Shown here: positions 51,536 through 63,100 of the stretch, in pieces
Numbering within the stretch: position 1 is the stretch's first letter
Layout of the letters: each line of letters opens with the position of its first letter
Assembly: GCA_963662155.1 (NCBI GenBank)
Contig: OY759261.1
Location: forward strand, 65,655,417-65,719,416
Length of the DNA stretch: 64,000 nt
Direction of reading: 5' to 3'
Source: Lamellibrachia columna
Taxonomy: Eukaryota > Annelida > Polychaeta > Sabellida > Siboglinidae
Notes under the pieces: model-generated
The model's input: only the letters and a program-made list of their open reading frames with translations
Database searches by the model: none
What the model was told of the DNA's origin: nothing
Program-made: the position numbers and the translations under genes

Positions 51536-52019
51536 GTAATTTTTTTATAAATTATAAAATGTCATAAATAATATTCGGAACGCATCGCTTCAGGCTTGAA
51601 CTTTCGATAAAATGTACCCAATTTTAGAGAGGCGTGCCCCCCAAATCTGCGCCAGCTGATCACTTGGCTATTCTGAATAGATTACGCATAGCGCAAATTT
51701 GGAGAGAATTTTCTGCCATTACGTTACACTAGATAGCGTACTTAGGCAGCACCTGTTCGGTAGTGTTTCACCAGAAGAATGCGTTTACTTAAGACGACAC
51801 GGCCCGGACCACAAATAGGCCCTACTCTCTGGTCTCGGTTACACGCTAACGAGTTTCCCCACCAACTGTCCGACCACGCCGTGTTTATGTTGGCAGGTAT
51901 TCACGTCAACCTCGCGTGGCTGCCGGCCGGTAACGCACCACGTACAGGAGCATAACTTGTAAACTTGCCTAACATCATATCCGTTCTGTTCTGTTCTTCT
52001 CTGCTTTGTTCTCTTCTGT

Positions 52020-52260
52020 CCTCTTCTGTTCAGTCCACTGCTGGGTGAAGGTCTTTTAACCAATCTTCCAGACTCGTCATTCTTTGGCCAATTGTTTCCA
52101 CTTTATACCGTCTTGCTCCGTGATTTCATCTCGCCACCCCCTATTTTGCCTTTTTCTTCTTACATCTGATCTTGGTGTCCAGCTGTCCTGTCGGTACATC
52201 TCTTGTAATGTCTCCTGCAGGTGCCGTGCTCATTTTCGATCACTTTTCGTTTAGGACTCC
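52020..52260 (-). mobile_element. LINE C-terminal fragment, reversed
   Basis: The reverse strand reads RRKRQNRGWRDEITEQDGIK, then WRVWKIG and TFTQQWT, typical of the last part of an endonuclease-reverse transcriptase. A pyrimidine-rich stretch (51,980-52,030) adjoins it. Confidence 0.65.
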
Positions 52261-52411
52261 TTAATTATATATTGAACCACTATAGGTCTATTAATGAATT
52301 ATAACTGCCAAAAATTATCTACTATTGTCGGTATATGCACAGAAAGACCACATTAAACGTTTGTATAACGTGTTCCACCATCCCAGTGAACCAATGGTGG
52401 TCCTTTATGAT

Positions 52412-52569
52412 TGTAGCGATAGTTGATCTAGCGATATTTGTAGCGTGGACTATCTGCGACGACACACTGCAATGCCGGCTTAGATCAAATAAATGTGGTG
52501 GTATTTCTGTTCCCATCCCACAAGTTGCCTTTTATACTGTACTTAACACGAGTAAACACAAATGAAAGA
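52412..52569 (+). repeat. 5' LTR
   Basis: Starts TGTAGCGATAGTTGATCTAG and contains GACTATCTGCGACGACACA. It is followed by GCTATCAGAAGTGGGG, a likely primer-binding region. Confidence 0.92.
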
Positions 52570-52692
52570 TGCTATCAGAAGTGGGGTCGAGTCTACATGT
52601 TCCCAATGCTATACTTAAACATTCTACAACACACAGCCTTGATGTGTAACTGAAACCAGAAAGTCGCTAACAGTGGGCGAAAACATAAAGAT

Positions 52693-53300
52693 GTGTCCTC
52701 GTGTTATCCGAAACGCAACGCTGCAAACACAATTACTTCATACAGTGTTAATGATGAACGGACAGCAGAACCACAAGTTCTTTACAGCAGTATATTTTTG
52801 ACATACAAACTCAACATCAAAGGAAATCTAGCTACAAACTGGAAACAGTGGAGAAAAAAATTGGGACAGTTACGAAATTGTATCTCATCTGAAACAAACG
52901 TCCAATGAGTATAGAGTAGCAACGTTCATGATATGTGTTGGACGTATACAATGGACTCCCATTCGAGACTGAGGAGGGGAGAACTAACATGAACAGTATA
53001 TTGACTCTGGTGGAAACACACTGTGAACGCGAAACGAATGTCATATATGAGAGATACGTTTTCAACAATCGCATTCAAGAAACACATGAAACTGTCGACA
53101 CATATGCAACTGCTCCTCGATCCTTGGCTAAGTCATGTGACTTCGGTAGTCTGAAAGATGATCTCATTCGCGACAGGATTGTATGTGGCATACGAGATAA
53201 CGCTATGAGAAAGCGACTGCTGCAAGAGTCATCACTCACTCTAAATAAGTGCATGGACATCTGCAGAGCAGTGGAATCGACAGTCACTAAGATTTTTTAA
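52693..53300 (+). pseudogene. Gypsy gag remnant
   Basis: Capsid-like frames (52693-52908, 52935-53300) with KGNLATNWKQWRKKL, then GLPFETEEGR and CDFGSLKDDLIRDRIVCGI, as in K02A2.6-type Gypsy gag. A frame change lies near 52,910, and the frame ends where the LINE insertion begins. Confidence 0.85.
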
Positions 53301-53386
53301 CAAGATTGCCTTCCCAAACAACAAGTTCCAGATGGCAAGTGGACAAGGAAGCAATTGGCTTATCGAGAGTCCAACAATTTTCTCAT

Positions 53387-54642
53387 CTATGTATAGCCCG
53401 CCCTTATCAAATATCTGTCAATTCTATATTTAAACATATTCACACTACTAGCATTAACACAATCATTTGGCAGTTTGTTCCATTCATTTATCACCCTCTG
53501 TGAGAAAGAGTACTTTCTCATGTCCAACCTACACTGCTCCTTAATTAATGCTGCTTTGTGTCCTCTGGTTCTACTGCCTTATATAAGTTTGAAGAACATA
53601 TTCCTGTCAACATCCTTATAACCATTCACTTTTTTAAACATTTCTATTTGGTCTCCTCTTAGTCTCCTGGTCTCTAGTGTTGTCAAATCACATTGTAATA
53701 AGCGATTTTCGTAACTAGGGTTTCTCAATTCTGGAATCATTTTAGTTGCTCTTCGTTGTATTCTTTCTAGCTTGTCTATGTCCTTTTTATGATATGGCCT
53801 CCATGCTTGAAAACAATATTCCAAATGTGGTCTAACTATTGCTTTGTACAGGTGTACAATTAGCTGTTTCTCCTTATACATGATAGTTCTCCTAATTAGC
53901 CCTAGAATTTGATTTCCTTTCGAAGCAGCAATCCCACATTGCTCTGAAACTTTCATGTCAGCACTAAATGTTACTACCAAGTCCTTTTCTTGTGTGGTTC
54001 TACCTCGTACAGCATCCCTCATTTTATATTCTTCGTCCATGTTTCCATGCCCTATGTGTATACATTTACACTTCCCAAAATTGAATAACATTTGCCATTT
54101 TTCTGACCATTTAACCAATTTATCTAGATCATCCTGTAAACTTCATTAGTAACCTTTCTGAATACTTTTGTGTCATCTGCAAATTTGAGTAATTTGCTAG
54201 ATATGTCATCTTCCAAATCATTTATATATATTAAAAACAGTGTAGGGACTAATACTGATCCTTGCGGTACCCCACTCAAAACAGATTTCCAGTTTAAATC
54301 TCACCATCTACTATTACTCTCGGTTTTCTGTGTGTAAGCCACTTTTCTATCCAGTTGATTACATCATTACCTATGCCATGGGCTTTTAGTTTAAGTAACA
54401 ATCTTTGATGTGGCACTTTATCGAAAGCTTTCTAAAAATCTAAGTAGACAACATCCACTGGTGACCCGTCATCTACCCACTTTGTAATTTCTTCCAAAAA
54501 ACATAAGAGATTAATTAGACATGACCTTGCTTTTAGGAACCCGTGTTGAGATGTATTTATTAATTTATGTTTTACAAGGAATTCCACCATGTGGTCTCTA
54601 ATTAATGTTTCGAGTAATTTACATACAACTGATGTTAAACTC
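53387..54642 (-). mobile_element. CR1-like LINE inserted into the Gypsy element
   Basis: On the minus strand the reverse transcriptase C-terminal half runs from about 54,642 to the stop at 53,387. Landmarks are WSEKWQMLFNFGKCKC, HLYKAIVRPHLEYCFQAW, RRATKMIPELRNPSYENRL and IRAGYT at the end. It is 5'-truncated, as usual for LINEs, and closely resembles the copy at 48.6-51.2 kb. Stops and indels (for example TAA at 53,579) make it inactive. A short AAGAT occurs near both edges (53,289 and 54,646) but a target duplication is not certain. Confidence 0.9.
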
Positions 54643-55495
54643 GAAAAGATGAAAGCGGTGTCGGGCGAAGAAGTGCATGCATTCAGTCAGGCCACAGACA
54701 AAAAACAATCGTTCAAAAAGAAAACTCACACTATTCGAAAACACTCATCTGAAAAAGACAACTGGCATATGAATGCAATTCTGCGGATAAAAGCATGAGC
54801 GACTGCGTGAGAAATGCCCATCATGGGGTAAAGAGTGTAAGCTGTGCAAATCAAAGAATCATTTTGCCGGTAAGTGCAGAAAATCACAGAGAGGGCGAGC
54901 ACAACATAATGTTCACCAACTACAAAATGACTCTGATACAGAAGACGAGATCTTGACGGTAAAAGAGAACACTGCAACTCTGAAGTCTAAGATATTCGCT
55001 CTGATATTAGCGGGCAAGAGCGTGCGTTTTTAAATCGACACTGGCGCCACCTGAAATGTGATCTCGAAAGCTGATCTACCAACAAAAGCAACCATTAACG
55101 CGTCTACCAATGTACTTGCGCTCTACAACAAAAGTACAACGACATCTCTTGGTAGCACAGAACTACGCTTTACAAATGCAAAGAACGGTGCGAACTATAA
55201 AATGAACTCTGTTGTTGTAATTGCGAGCGTGACCCCAATAATCGGTTTGATATCAGCACAGCAGATGGATCTACCCAAAATACAGCACCACAATCTGCTG
55301 AAAGTCGACATTGAAACTCCACTGACAAAGCCGTCAATGCTTGCGTCTTACAAAGACGTGTTCACTGGAGATGGCAGAAGGGATGGCAAACTGCACCTAG
55401 ACGTCGACGAGTCAGTGAAGCCAGTCATACTACCACCGCGACGCGTACCAGTGGCACAGAAACAAGCACTGAAAGATGAACTCATGAAACTATAG
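54643..55495 (+). pseudogene. Gypsy nucleocapsid-protease remnant
   Basis: Zinc-knuckle-type Cys/His spacing is visible around 54,805-54,890 (KCPSWGKECKLC-like, in a shifted frame). The protease motif IDTGAT at 55,036-55,053 is flanked by stop codons on both sides. The frame 55,058-55,495 continues toward the reverse transcriptase. Confidence 0.8.
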
Positions 55496-56330
55496 CAGAA
55501 AGGAATCATCAAAGAAGTAAACACCCCTACTGACTGGGTGTCGAGCATGGTCACCGTGAAGAAGAAAAGTGGGAAGATAAGGCTTTGCATAGACCCAAAG
55601 CCGTTGAACAAAGAGTTGAAGCGAAGTCACTACATGCTTCCGGTGATAGAAGATATAATCCCAGAACTCGCTTCAGCAAAAGTCTTCACAGTGTGCGACG
55701 TCAAGAATGGATTCTGGCACATTGGACTAGATGAAGAGTCCAGCTAACTCACGACATTCCAGACGCCATACGGGCAGTACAGGTACTGCCGAATGCCATT
55801 TGTATATCACCTGCGTCAGAGTACTTTCACCAGCGACTGCATCAGGCACTTGAGAAGATCCCTGGTGTGTTCGTCATAGCTGACGACATTCTCGTGGCAG
55901 GATGTGGTGAAACAACCGCTGATACAGAGGCGGATCACGACACCAAGATGGCACAGCTCCTAGACAGATGTCGTACCAACAACATCAAACTCAACAAAGA
56001 CAAGCTACACTGGAAGGGTAGTGAGCTGGCGTACACGGGCCATATGATCACCGCCGAGGGCGTGAAACCGGATCCTGCGAAACTAGAGGCGATAGTTAAA
56101 ATGCCTCAACCAGACGACAAGAAGGAAGTGCAACGCCTAATGGGAAAGATCAACTATCTTCAAAAGTTCGCTAGAGGAATGTCAGACATCACCCAACCAC
56201 TAACAGACCTAACCAAAACAAACAGTGACTTTCTCTGGGAAGAATCAGTGCACGGAGCAGCGTTTAAGAAGATCAGATGTTGTCACAAGCTCCTGTTCTC
56301 AGCTATTACGATCCAGCACTAGCGCTAACA
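55496..56330 (+). pseudogene. Gypsy reverse transcriptase remnant
   Basis: Segments VTVKKKSGKIRLCIDPKPLN, VCDVKNGFWHIGLD, TPYGQYRYCRMPF and VFVIADDILVAG appear in order. ADD stands at the catalytic YXDD position. A TAG (55,493-55,495), a TAA (55,744-55,746) and frame changes interrupt it. Confidence 0.88.
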
Positions 56331-56800
56331 CTACAATGCGATGCGTCCGAGGGTGACACTGGAGCTTGCCTACTGCAAAACGACCAACCCTTCGCGTATG
56401 CCCCCAGAGCATTGACAGATGCAGAAGGAGGTATGCGCAAATTGAGAAAGAAATGTTGGCTATCATCTTTGGGTTGGAGCGTTTCAACCAGTACGTATAC
56501 GGAAGACCTGTCTTAGTAGAATCAGACCATAAACCACTTGAGATGATTCACAAGAAGGCCTCGCAGGCAGGACCTAAACGTCTGCAGAGAATGCTTTTGC
56601 GAGCGCAAAGATACGACATCAACATAGTCTACAAGAAAGGTCACATGTACATTGCCGATACTCTCAGCCGAGCATATCTGCAAGGAAACGACCAGAGTGA
56701 AGCCGTAGAGAAGGAGCTCGAAACGGTTCACATGGCCGTCTACCTGCCTATCTCAGACTCAAAGAGATACAACGCTACACAGAGTCAGACGACACACTAA
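56277..56800 (+). pseudogene. Gypsy RNase H remnant
   Basis: LTLQCDASEGDTGACLLQ, then QIEKEMLAIIFGLERF and VESDHKPLEMIHKK, then ADTLSRAYL, typical of Ty3/Gypsy RNase H. A frameshift lies near 56,440. Confidence 0.88.
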
Positions 56801-56805
56801 AGACT

Positions 56806-57860
56806 TTGAAAAATGTCATACTACAAGGGTGGTCCGAGAAAAGTCGGCTACTAACGATGATAACTCCGTATCATGGCATGCGGGACGAACTGGCAGTACA
56901 AGATGGCATCATGTTCAAAGGAAATCGATGTGTCATAACATCCTCACAGCGAATCGCAATACTCGAGAGGCTACACGAGTCACACTTGGGCATAGAGGCT
57001 ACCATGCGCAGAGCCCGAGAGTCTGTGTACTGGCCAGGAATGTGTACACCAATCAAAGACTACATATCAAAATGTGACATGTGCTGTGCATACCAAAGTG
57101 CTCAGACAAAAGATACACTTATCTCACATCATTGTCTCTGATCGCCCATGGGCGAAGGTAGGCACGGACCTCTTTAAGTGCAATCACCGTGACTATCTAG
57201 TGATAGTCGACTACAACAGCAGCTTTTTTGAAATCGACAGACTCCACATTAAGACAGCGGCAGCCATCACCCCCAAATTGAAGCAATTCGCAAGACATGG
57301 AATACCTGGCATGGTTGTTTCAGACAATGGTCCTCCATACAACTTACATGAATTCAAGGAGTTCGCCGTCAAGTAAGATTTCGGTCACATAACCGGCTCA
57401 CCAGGAAACGCGCCATCAAATGGAAAATCAGAAAGCACTGTAAAAAAATAGCAAGAAGCCGGAACAGATCCATATCTGGCTCTACTGGACTACCGCAACA
57501 CCCCAACAGAAGGCATGAGCAGTTCACCAGCCCAAAGACTACTTGGCAGAAGGACAAAAACAACTCTACCAACTGCTAAGGAGCTCTTAATGCCCAAAAA
57601 CAATCACGAACACACTGAAAAAACTGAGTGAGAAAAGAAGGAGGCAAGCCACCTACTATAACCGCAATGCAAAGGACTTGCCATCATTGAAAAAAGGTGA
57701 CGTAGTGTGAATCAAACCTGCGAAATACAGTAAGCATTGGCAGAAAGCAACCGTACAGCGACATGTGACCGTGAGATCGTACGAAGTCGAGACAGACTTC
57801 GGTTCGGTCTTCAGACGCAACAGGAGACACCTGCGACAGACCACCGCACCGCCTGCGGTC
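56806..57860 (+). pseudogene. Gypsy integrase remnant
   Basis: The zinc-binding domain has HESHLGIEATMRRARESVYW and CDMC. The catalytic core shows VGTDLF and VVSDNGPPY, two of the DDE residues. The C-terminal part resembles a KGDVV-type tail near 57,690. Stops and frame changes occur around 57,120, 57,374 and later. Confidence 0.85.
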
Positions 57861-58363
57861 CCTGGAATACAACCATAAATAGGTCTACAACCAGAAGCAG
57901 GCGACACGACATGCGTAGCCAGTACGACAAGTGCTACGCCAGTTCGACGGAGCGTCACACAGCCGTACCAGGTCCCCTGATACTGCAACTCCGCCAATAC
58001 TTGAGAGGCGCATTAGCAGACACGTGAGGAGGCCGACGCATCTGAAGGATTTCGTATAATTTCATAACAAGGGCATAATAATCCCTTCAGTTATGTGAAT
58101 AGTCGATCATGTCAAGACATTTGAATAAACGCTAATTCTTTCATTTTCACATTATTATTGATATAATATTTGTTTCTATTATTGATTAAAGACACTAATC
58201 AGAATACAGACAGTATTCTAGAGAACGCTCAAGAACAATCTTATGTAATAAGCTTTTATTGACATAATTATACAGTGCATATTTTACATTGAACAATTTA
58301 AGTACATTGTTCCTGTAGACTAGTATTTTGGCTAGCATTTTCATTTTTGTAAAGAAAGGGAGA

Positions 58364-58517
58364 TGTAGCGATAGTTGATCTAGCGATATTTGTAGCGTAG
58401 ACTATCTGCGACGACACAAAGCAATGACGGCTTAGATAAAATAAACGCTGTGGTGTTTCTGTTCCCTCAAGTTGCCTTTTTATACTGTAGTTAACATGAG
58501 GAAACACAAATGAAACA
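58364..58517 (+). repeat. 3' LTR
   Basis: Same start as the 5' LTR with scattered differences and small deletions. Preceded by the polypurine tract at 58351-58363 and followed by ATGAT. Confidence 0.92.
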
Positions 58518-58522
58518 ATGAT

Positions 58523-60238
58523 CATTCGTATTTGCTAAACAATTTGCAAATACAAATATGCAATTGAATTTTGTCCAAGTTACCGCATCACCAAATTTAA
58601 TATTGTATTAATTTCAAACCGCGCCGTTGATCCAGCACAGTGAGTTATAGCCTCCAGCTTTGAAATTTCGAATAGCAAGTGAACGAACTGTTTGCCTTTT
58701 ATTCACAAGATATTTTATGTTCGCAACACTTTGATCACCTCAGACTGGAACTCTGGCATATCTGCAAACATTGCTTACGTCATAAACACCAAAATAGGCC
58801 AATCCTTGTATCGCCCCCGGATGCACCAAGGGTTGTTATGAAATACGAAGCACCAGGATGTCTCACACGCGTTTTTTTCTATGCAGTAATCCACCTTTGT
58901 ATCATTCTTTCACCCGACAATACGCTGCAATTGTTTTTTTTTTAAGTCTTCAACCATATTGGCTTCCCTGTCTTTGAAGTGCACTTTCGATCGTTAGTTC
59001 TTTTAGCTTCCCACGAGATGCGTCAGTAAACCTTACATGCACAGGCACGACTGATATAATGTTTGTTTCCTCAAAGGTATCGTTCTCTCTTTCAGTGCCA
59101 AGTTGAACACTTTTGCAAGTGATATCGATCCCTTGAAGTTTGTTTCATGTAAGCAAATCTCCATACACGCAGATGCACGTCATTTATTGTTGATCTGCTG
59201 TGAAGCGGCACGATAAAAGTTACATAGCATTTATTATTGCCAGCAATTACACTGTATACACAGCGCTCGTATTCTAGAAGGTTCCAGCGAGTTGGTGCTG
59301 TCTTGTTTTTAAACATGTTATTCCATTCTGTATTTGATAATTTTTTTCATATTCGTTGTATTTGTCTTTGTGAAACTGTCTCGTACATTGCATTTTATTT
59401 GTATCCTATGATTTTACTTTGTTGTCAAAATGTATTGACTATGAACACTGCCGCCCATGTTAACCATTAATTATGTATCAGTCAAAACCGCCACGATTTG
59501 GCTTTGGTCATGAATACAATTTTGGGGGGAATTGTTTTTCTAACTTTTCACCAAACATGATGTAGTACCTATTATCTTTGAAATTAGCCTATGCCACAGT
59601 CATATCTGCAGATTGCTGACTGAATTCCGAAACAAGTTAGTACTATGTAATCGTGCACAGGGAAAAACAAAACATGCAGCCGGGAACTCCATCATACCAT
59701 TTCCACAAGAATCCTACATTTGATGCGCAATACTTGCTCTCAGACTGCTGTCTGGTCATCTCGTGTCTGATCTATGGTGTTTACGTAGTGTTAATGCTTT
59801 GAAATCGTGATATGTTCGCCGCTGTCACGGTTGTCTTGAAGTATGGCACATTGTTTTGATTATCGCGTAAATACAACAATAATATTCACTCTATACCAAT
59901 TCCGCGTCAATCTGTCAGCCAATGCCGTTTGCCGAAGAATTAAATATCAGTCTGTCGAGCAGCCGCACCTGATTACACGAATCAAGAGTGAACATGCAAT
60001 CAGGTTTTGCTAATGGAATGGTCATTTACAAATAAACACGTAGAAAGGTGCTTAATCAACGTATCGGGTGCTAAGTTGCACTGACGCGGAAAAGCTAACT
60101 AGGACCAAACCCAAGCTTTCTGCATCTGGGTTTACGTCTTCTGGATAACTACGTCACCACTACGCGTCGCCACTGAGACCCGCTTTGTCCTTACGGCCAG
60201 CATATCCGTGTTGGTGTAATTCCAGTTATATACCCCAC

Positions 60239-60240
<2 letters not shown>
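58523..60240. other. Non-coding region after the Gypsy element
   Basis: No exon, SINE or LINE motif was recognised on either strand. Open frames are short and without family motifs. Confidence 0.4.

Positions 60241-60327
<87 letters not shown>
60241..60327. repeat. (TA)n microsatellite, 87 bp
   Basis: Uninterrupted TA dinucleotide, then a short GTTTATATATATATGGG continuation. Confidence 0.97.
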
Positions 60328-60330
<3 letters not shown>

Positions 60331-60343
60331 TATATATATATGG

Positions 60344-61526
60344 GTTTGTTTTCTAAAAAGGAATTCATACATTCCTTTGATGTAAAAAAAATAGTAGCAT
60401 AACGAAAAATTAATTAGCATGGTAGTGTCACGAGTTTTGACAGCTTCATAGTTATCCACATCAGGTATGTGGCCATGGGCATCACAAAATATGCCCTAGG
60501 GTATATTCTGGTGCATCCAAACATACACCCGGGTATATTCTTGGAGAGAGTACGTTATTAGACTTCACACAGGTACTGAGAGACATATAGCGGTATTTGC
60601 CGCACGAAAGCGGTAATGTTGAAACAGTTGGGTTTCTTTTAGATGTATGCACACGTCCGAACTATATGAACCAGAACAACTACAAGTGACGTCGGCCTGG
60701 GCTGATCACGTCGTCGGCATGCGACAGCACGTTTCCTTGCGTTTAAGTCTACTAGATCATTTGTAGATCAGATATGTCAGCGCCAACAAGGCACTAAGCA
60801 CTTCGCGTGAAGCGTTCCTGCCTGGGTGTGTACTTCGCTTGACTGTTTCCCGGGTTTACATTACGTCCACGCCCTGGGTTCTTCCACTAATCACTTCCAT
60901 TATTGGCGGGTTTATTGCAGCGGCGAAATACAGCGGCATATTTCTTGGGATAGGTTTCCACGTGATGGTTGGGAGTTATCGTTTTGTTTGTGCCCTGTCC
61001 CATGGCGGGTTATCTGACTTCGTTGTGGAAAAGGGGATGTATCAATATTTTACTTCCGGAGAAGTTCCGGATTTATGTTAGACAAAAAAGTTCCTGTGGT
61101 TTTGAGTCGATACCGCCTGCTGATGATTTTTCACCCTGAAAATATATTATTTTATATAAGAAAAAATTTAGCGTGTTCAAAAAGACCAACAATTGTTATA
61201 CTGACCACATATCTATTGGCTGGCGGCACGTGGACGTGTCTGTGACGTCCTTTATGCGTGGAGGTCTTGCATATCACCCTCTTAAGTTACGCTGTTCAGC
61301 TCTGTTAGTGCCACCCACTCTCTGCGCCCTCCGAGTGCCATACACACGATGGCTGACTAACATTGCCAGATAACATGTGTAGCTAAAAGTATCAATTGAA
61401 ATAGCTATTATAATAAATAATAACAACAACAACTAATAATAACAACACATGTTTGACGACGATGATGATGCTGTTAATGGTGACGGCGATGGTGACGGTG
61501 GATGTTATGAAGATGATGAAGGTTAT
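60344..61526. other. Region between the first (TA)n tract and the 52-bp satellite
   Basis: A frame at 60,839-61,081 has a hydrophobic stretch (VLPLITSIIGGFIAAA) but no recognised family or splice context. 61,440-61,526 is a GATGATGATG-type simple region leading into the satellite. Nothing else seen. Confidence 0.35.
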
Positions 61527-62411
61527 GATAATGACAATAATAGCTATTATGTTGTTATTCCGCTGATTCCCCGTTCACGCTAATGACAATTATAGCTACT
61601 ATGTTGTTATTCCGCTGATTCCCCGTTCACGATAATGACAATATATAGCTACTGTGTTCTTATTCCGCTGATTCATCGTTCACGATAATGACAATAATAG
61701 CTACTATGTTGTTATTCCGCTGATTCCCCGTTCACGATAATGAAAATAATAGCTACTATGTTGTTATTCCGCTGACTCCCCGTTCACGATAATGACAATA
61801 ATAGCTACTATGTTGTTATTCCGCTGATTCCCCTTTCACGATAATGACAATTATAGCTACTATGTTGTTATTCCGCTGATTCCCCGTTCACGATAATGAC
61901 AATAATAGCTACTATGTTGTTATTCCGCTGATTCCCCTTTCACGATAATGAAAATTATAGCTACTATGTTGTTATTCCGCTGATTCCCCGTTCACGATAA
62001 TGACAATAATAGCTATTATGTTGTTATTCCGCTGATTCCCCTTTCACGATAATGACAATTATAGCTACTATGTTGTTATTCCGCTGATTCCCCTTTCACG
62101 ATAATGACAATTATAGCTACTATGTTGTTATTCCGCTGATTCCCCGTTCACGATAATGACAATAATAGCTATTATGTTGTTATTCCGCTGATTCCCCTTT
62201 CACGATAATGACAATTATAGCTTCTATGTTGTTATTCCGCTGATTCCCCGTTCACGATAATGACAATAATAGCTACTATGTTGTTATTCCGCTGATTCCC
62301 CTTTCACGATAATGACAATTATAGCTACTATGTTGTTATTCCGCTGATTCCCCGTTCACGATAATGACAATTATAGCTACTATGTTGTTATTCCGCTGAT
62401 TCCCCGTCCAC
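61527..62411 (+). repeat. 52-bp satellite, 17 copies
   Basis: The unit GATAATGACAATAATAGCTA, CTATGTTGTTATTCCGCTGA, TTCCCCGTTCAC recurs 17 times (885 bp, one single-base insertion). Two subtypes, CCCCGTTCAC and CCCCTTTCAC, largely alternate in the right half. Confidence 0.96.
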
Positions 62412-62632
62412 GATGGATTCCTCGAACTGTTTGCCAGCACTCGTCGTAAACAAATACCTCTCATGGAAACGACAAAGTAACATCTCTCCAAAAGTAATAG
62501 TTGGGATTGCTGTGTATGCGAGTTTGGCTATCAGCTGCCGTAAGGCTTGTAATAAGCAAGTGATATCTACATGCCGGAGTACTGTTAATTGTAGAGCGGA
62601 TTGTTTACATATGCGCATATATGGACGTGCTC

Positions 62633-62634
<2 letters not shown>

Positions 62635-62719
<85 letters not shown>
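62635..62719. repeat. (TA)n microsatellite, 85 bp
   Basis: Uninterrupted AT dinucleotide following TGCTCAG and ending in AAGGGAAAG. Confidence 0.97.
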
Positions 62720-62722
<3 letters not shown>

Positions 62723-63100
62723 GAAAGTCCTGGTTTCTACCATGCATATCAGACTATTTTATTAAACATTACCTATTTGGAAATTAATATATAACAACTA
62801 AGGTTTTTGTTTTATATATTCGTACATAAATGACCCACGTTATCGCCAAATACATCGGGTGTATTTTTAATGATCTTAGTTTTAATTATCTTATTACATA
62901 TTATCAATCCTATTTATTTTCTGTAATATTGATGGTATTAGCGTTTTATTTCCTAATAGATATTTATTTTTATTATATATATATATATATATAAATAAAC
63001 TTTTTCTTAAATACTTTACACACGGGAACATTCTGCAAAATACGCAAACAGTGACAAATCCACAAGTGTTTTAAGGCGATACTCACAACATTAATTTTTT
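62720..63100. other. AT-rich sequence before the compositional break
   Basis: Very AT-rich with a short (TA)n at about 62,975-62,993. No gene or element recognised. Confidence 0.5.

Larger units (their letters stand above)
52412..58517 (+). mobile_element. Ty3/Gypsy LTR retrotransposon, decayed and interrupted
   Basis: LTRs of 158 bp (52412-52569) and 154 bp (58364-58517) begin TGTAGCGATAG and end GAAAGA/GAAACA. The 5-bp target duplication ATGAT stands at 52407-52411 and 58518-58522. A polypurine tract AAAGAAAGGGAGA precedes the right LTR. Internal order gag, protease, reverse transcriptase, RNase H, integrase is that of Ty3/Gypsy. The LTRs differ at roughly one position in ten by eye, and there are many stops, so the insertion is old. 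A CR1-like LINE has inserted in reverse between the gag and nucleocapsid parts. Confidence 0.95.

Noticed and set aside
60839..61081. 80-codon frame with a hydrophobic segment as a membrane protein exon
   Set aside because: No recognised family, no supporting splice phase and no neighbouring exon.
62413..62787. Frame starting at the satellite edge (MDSSNCLPALVV)
   Set aside because: The second half is the (TA)n tract translated as IYIY repeats. The first half has no family match.
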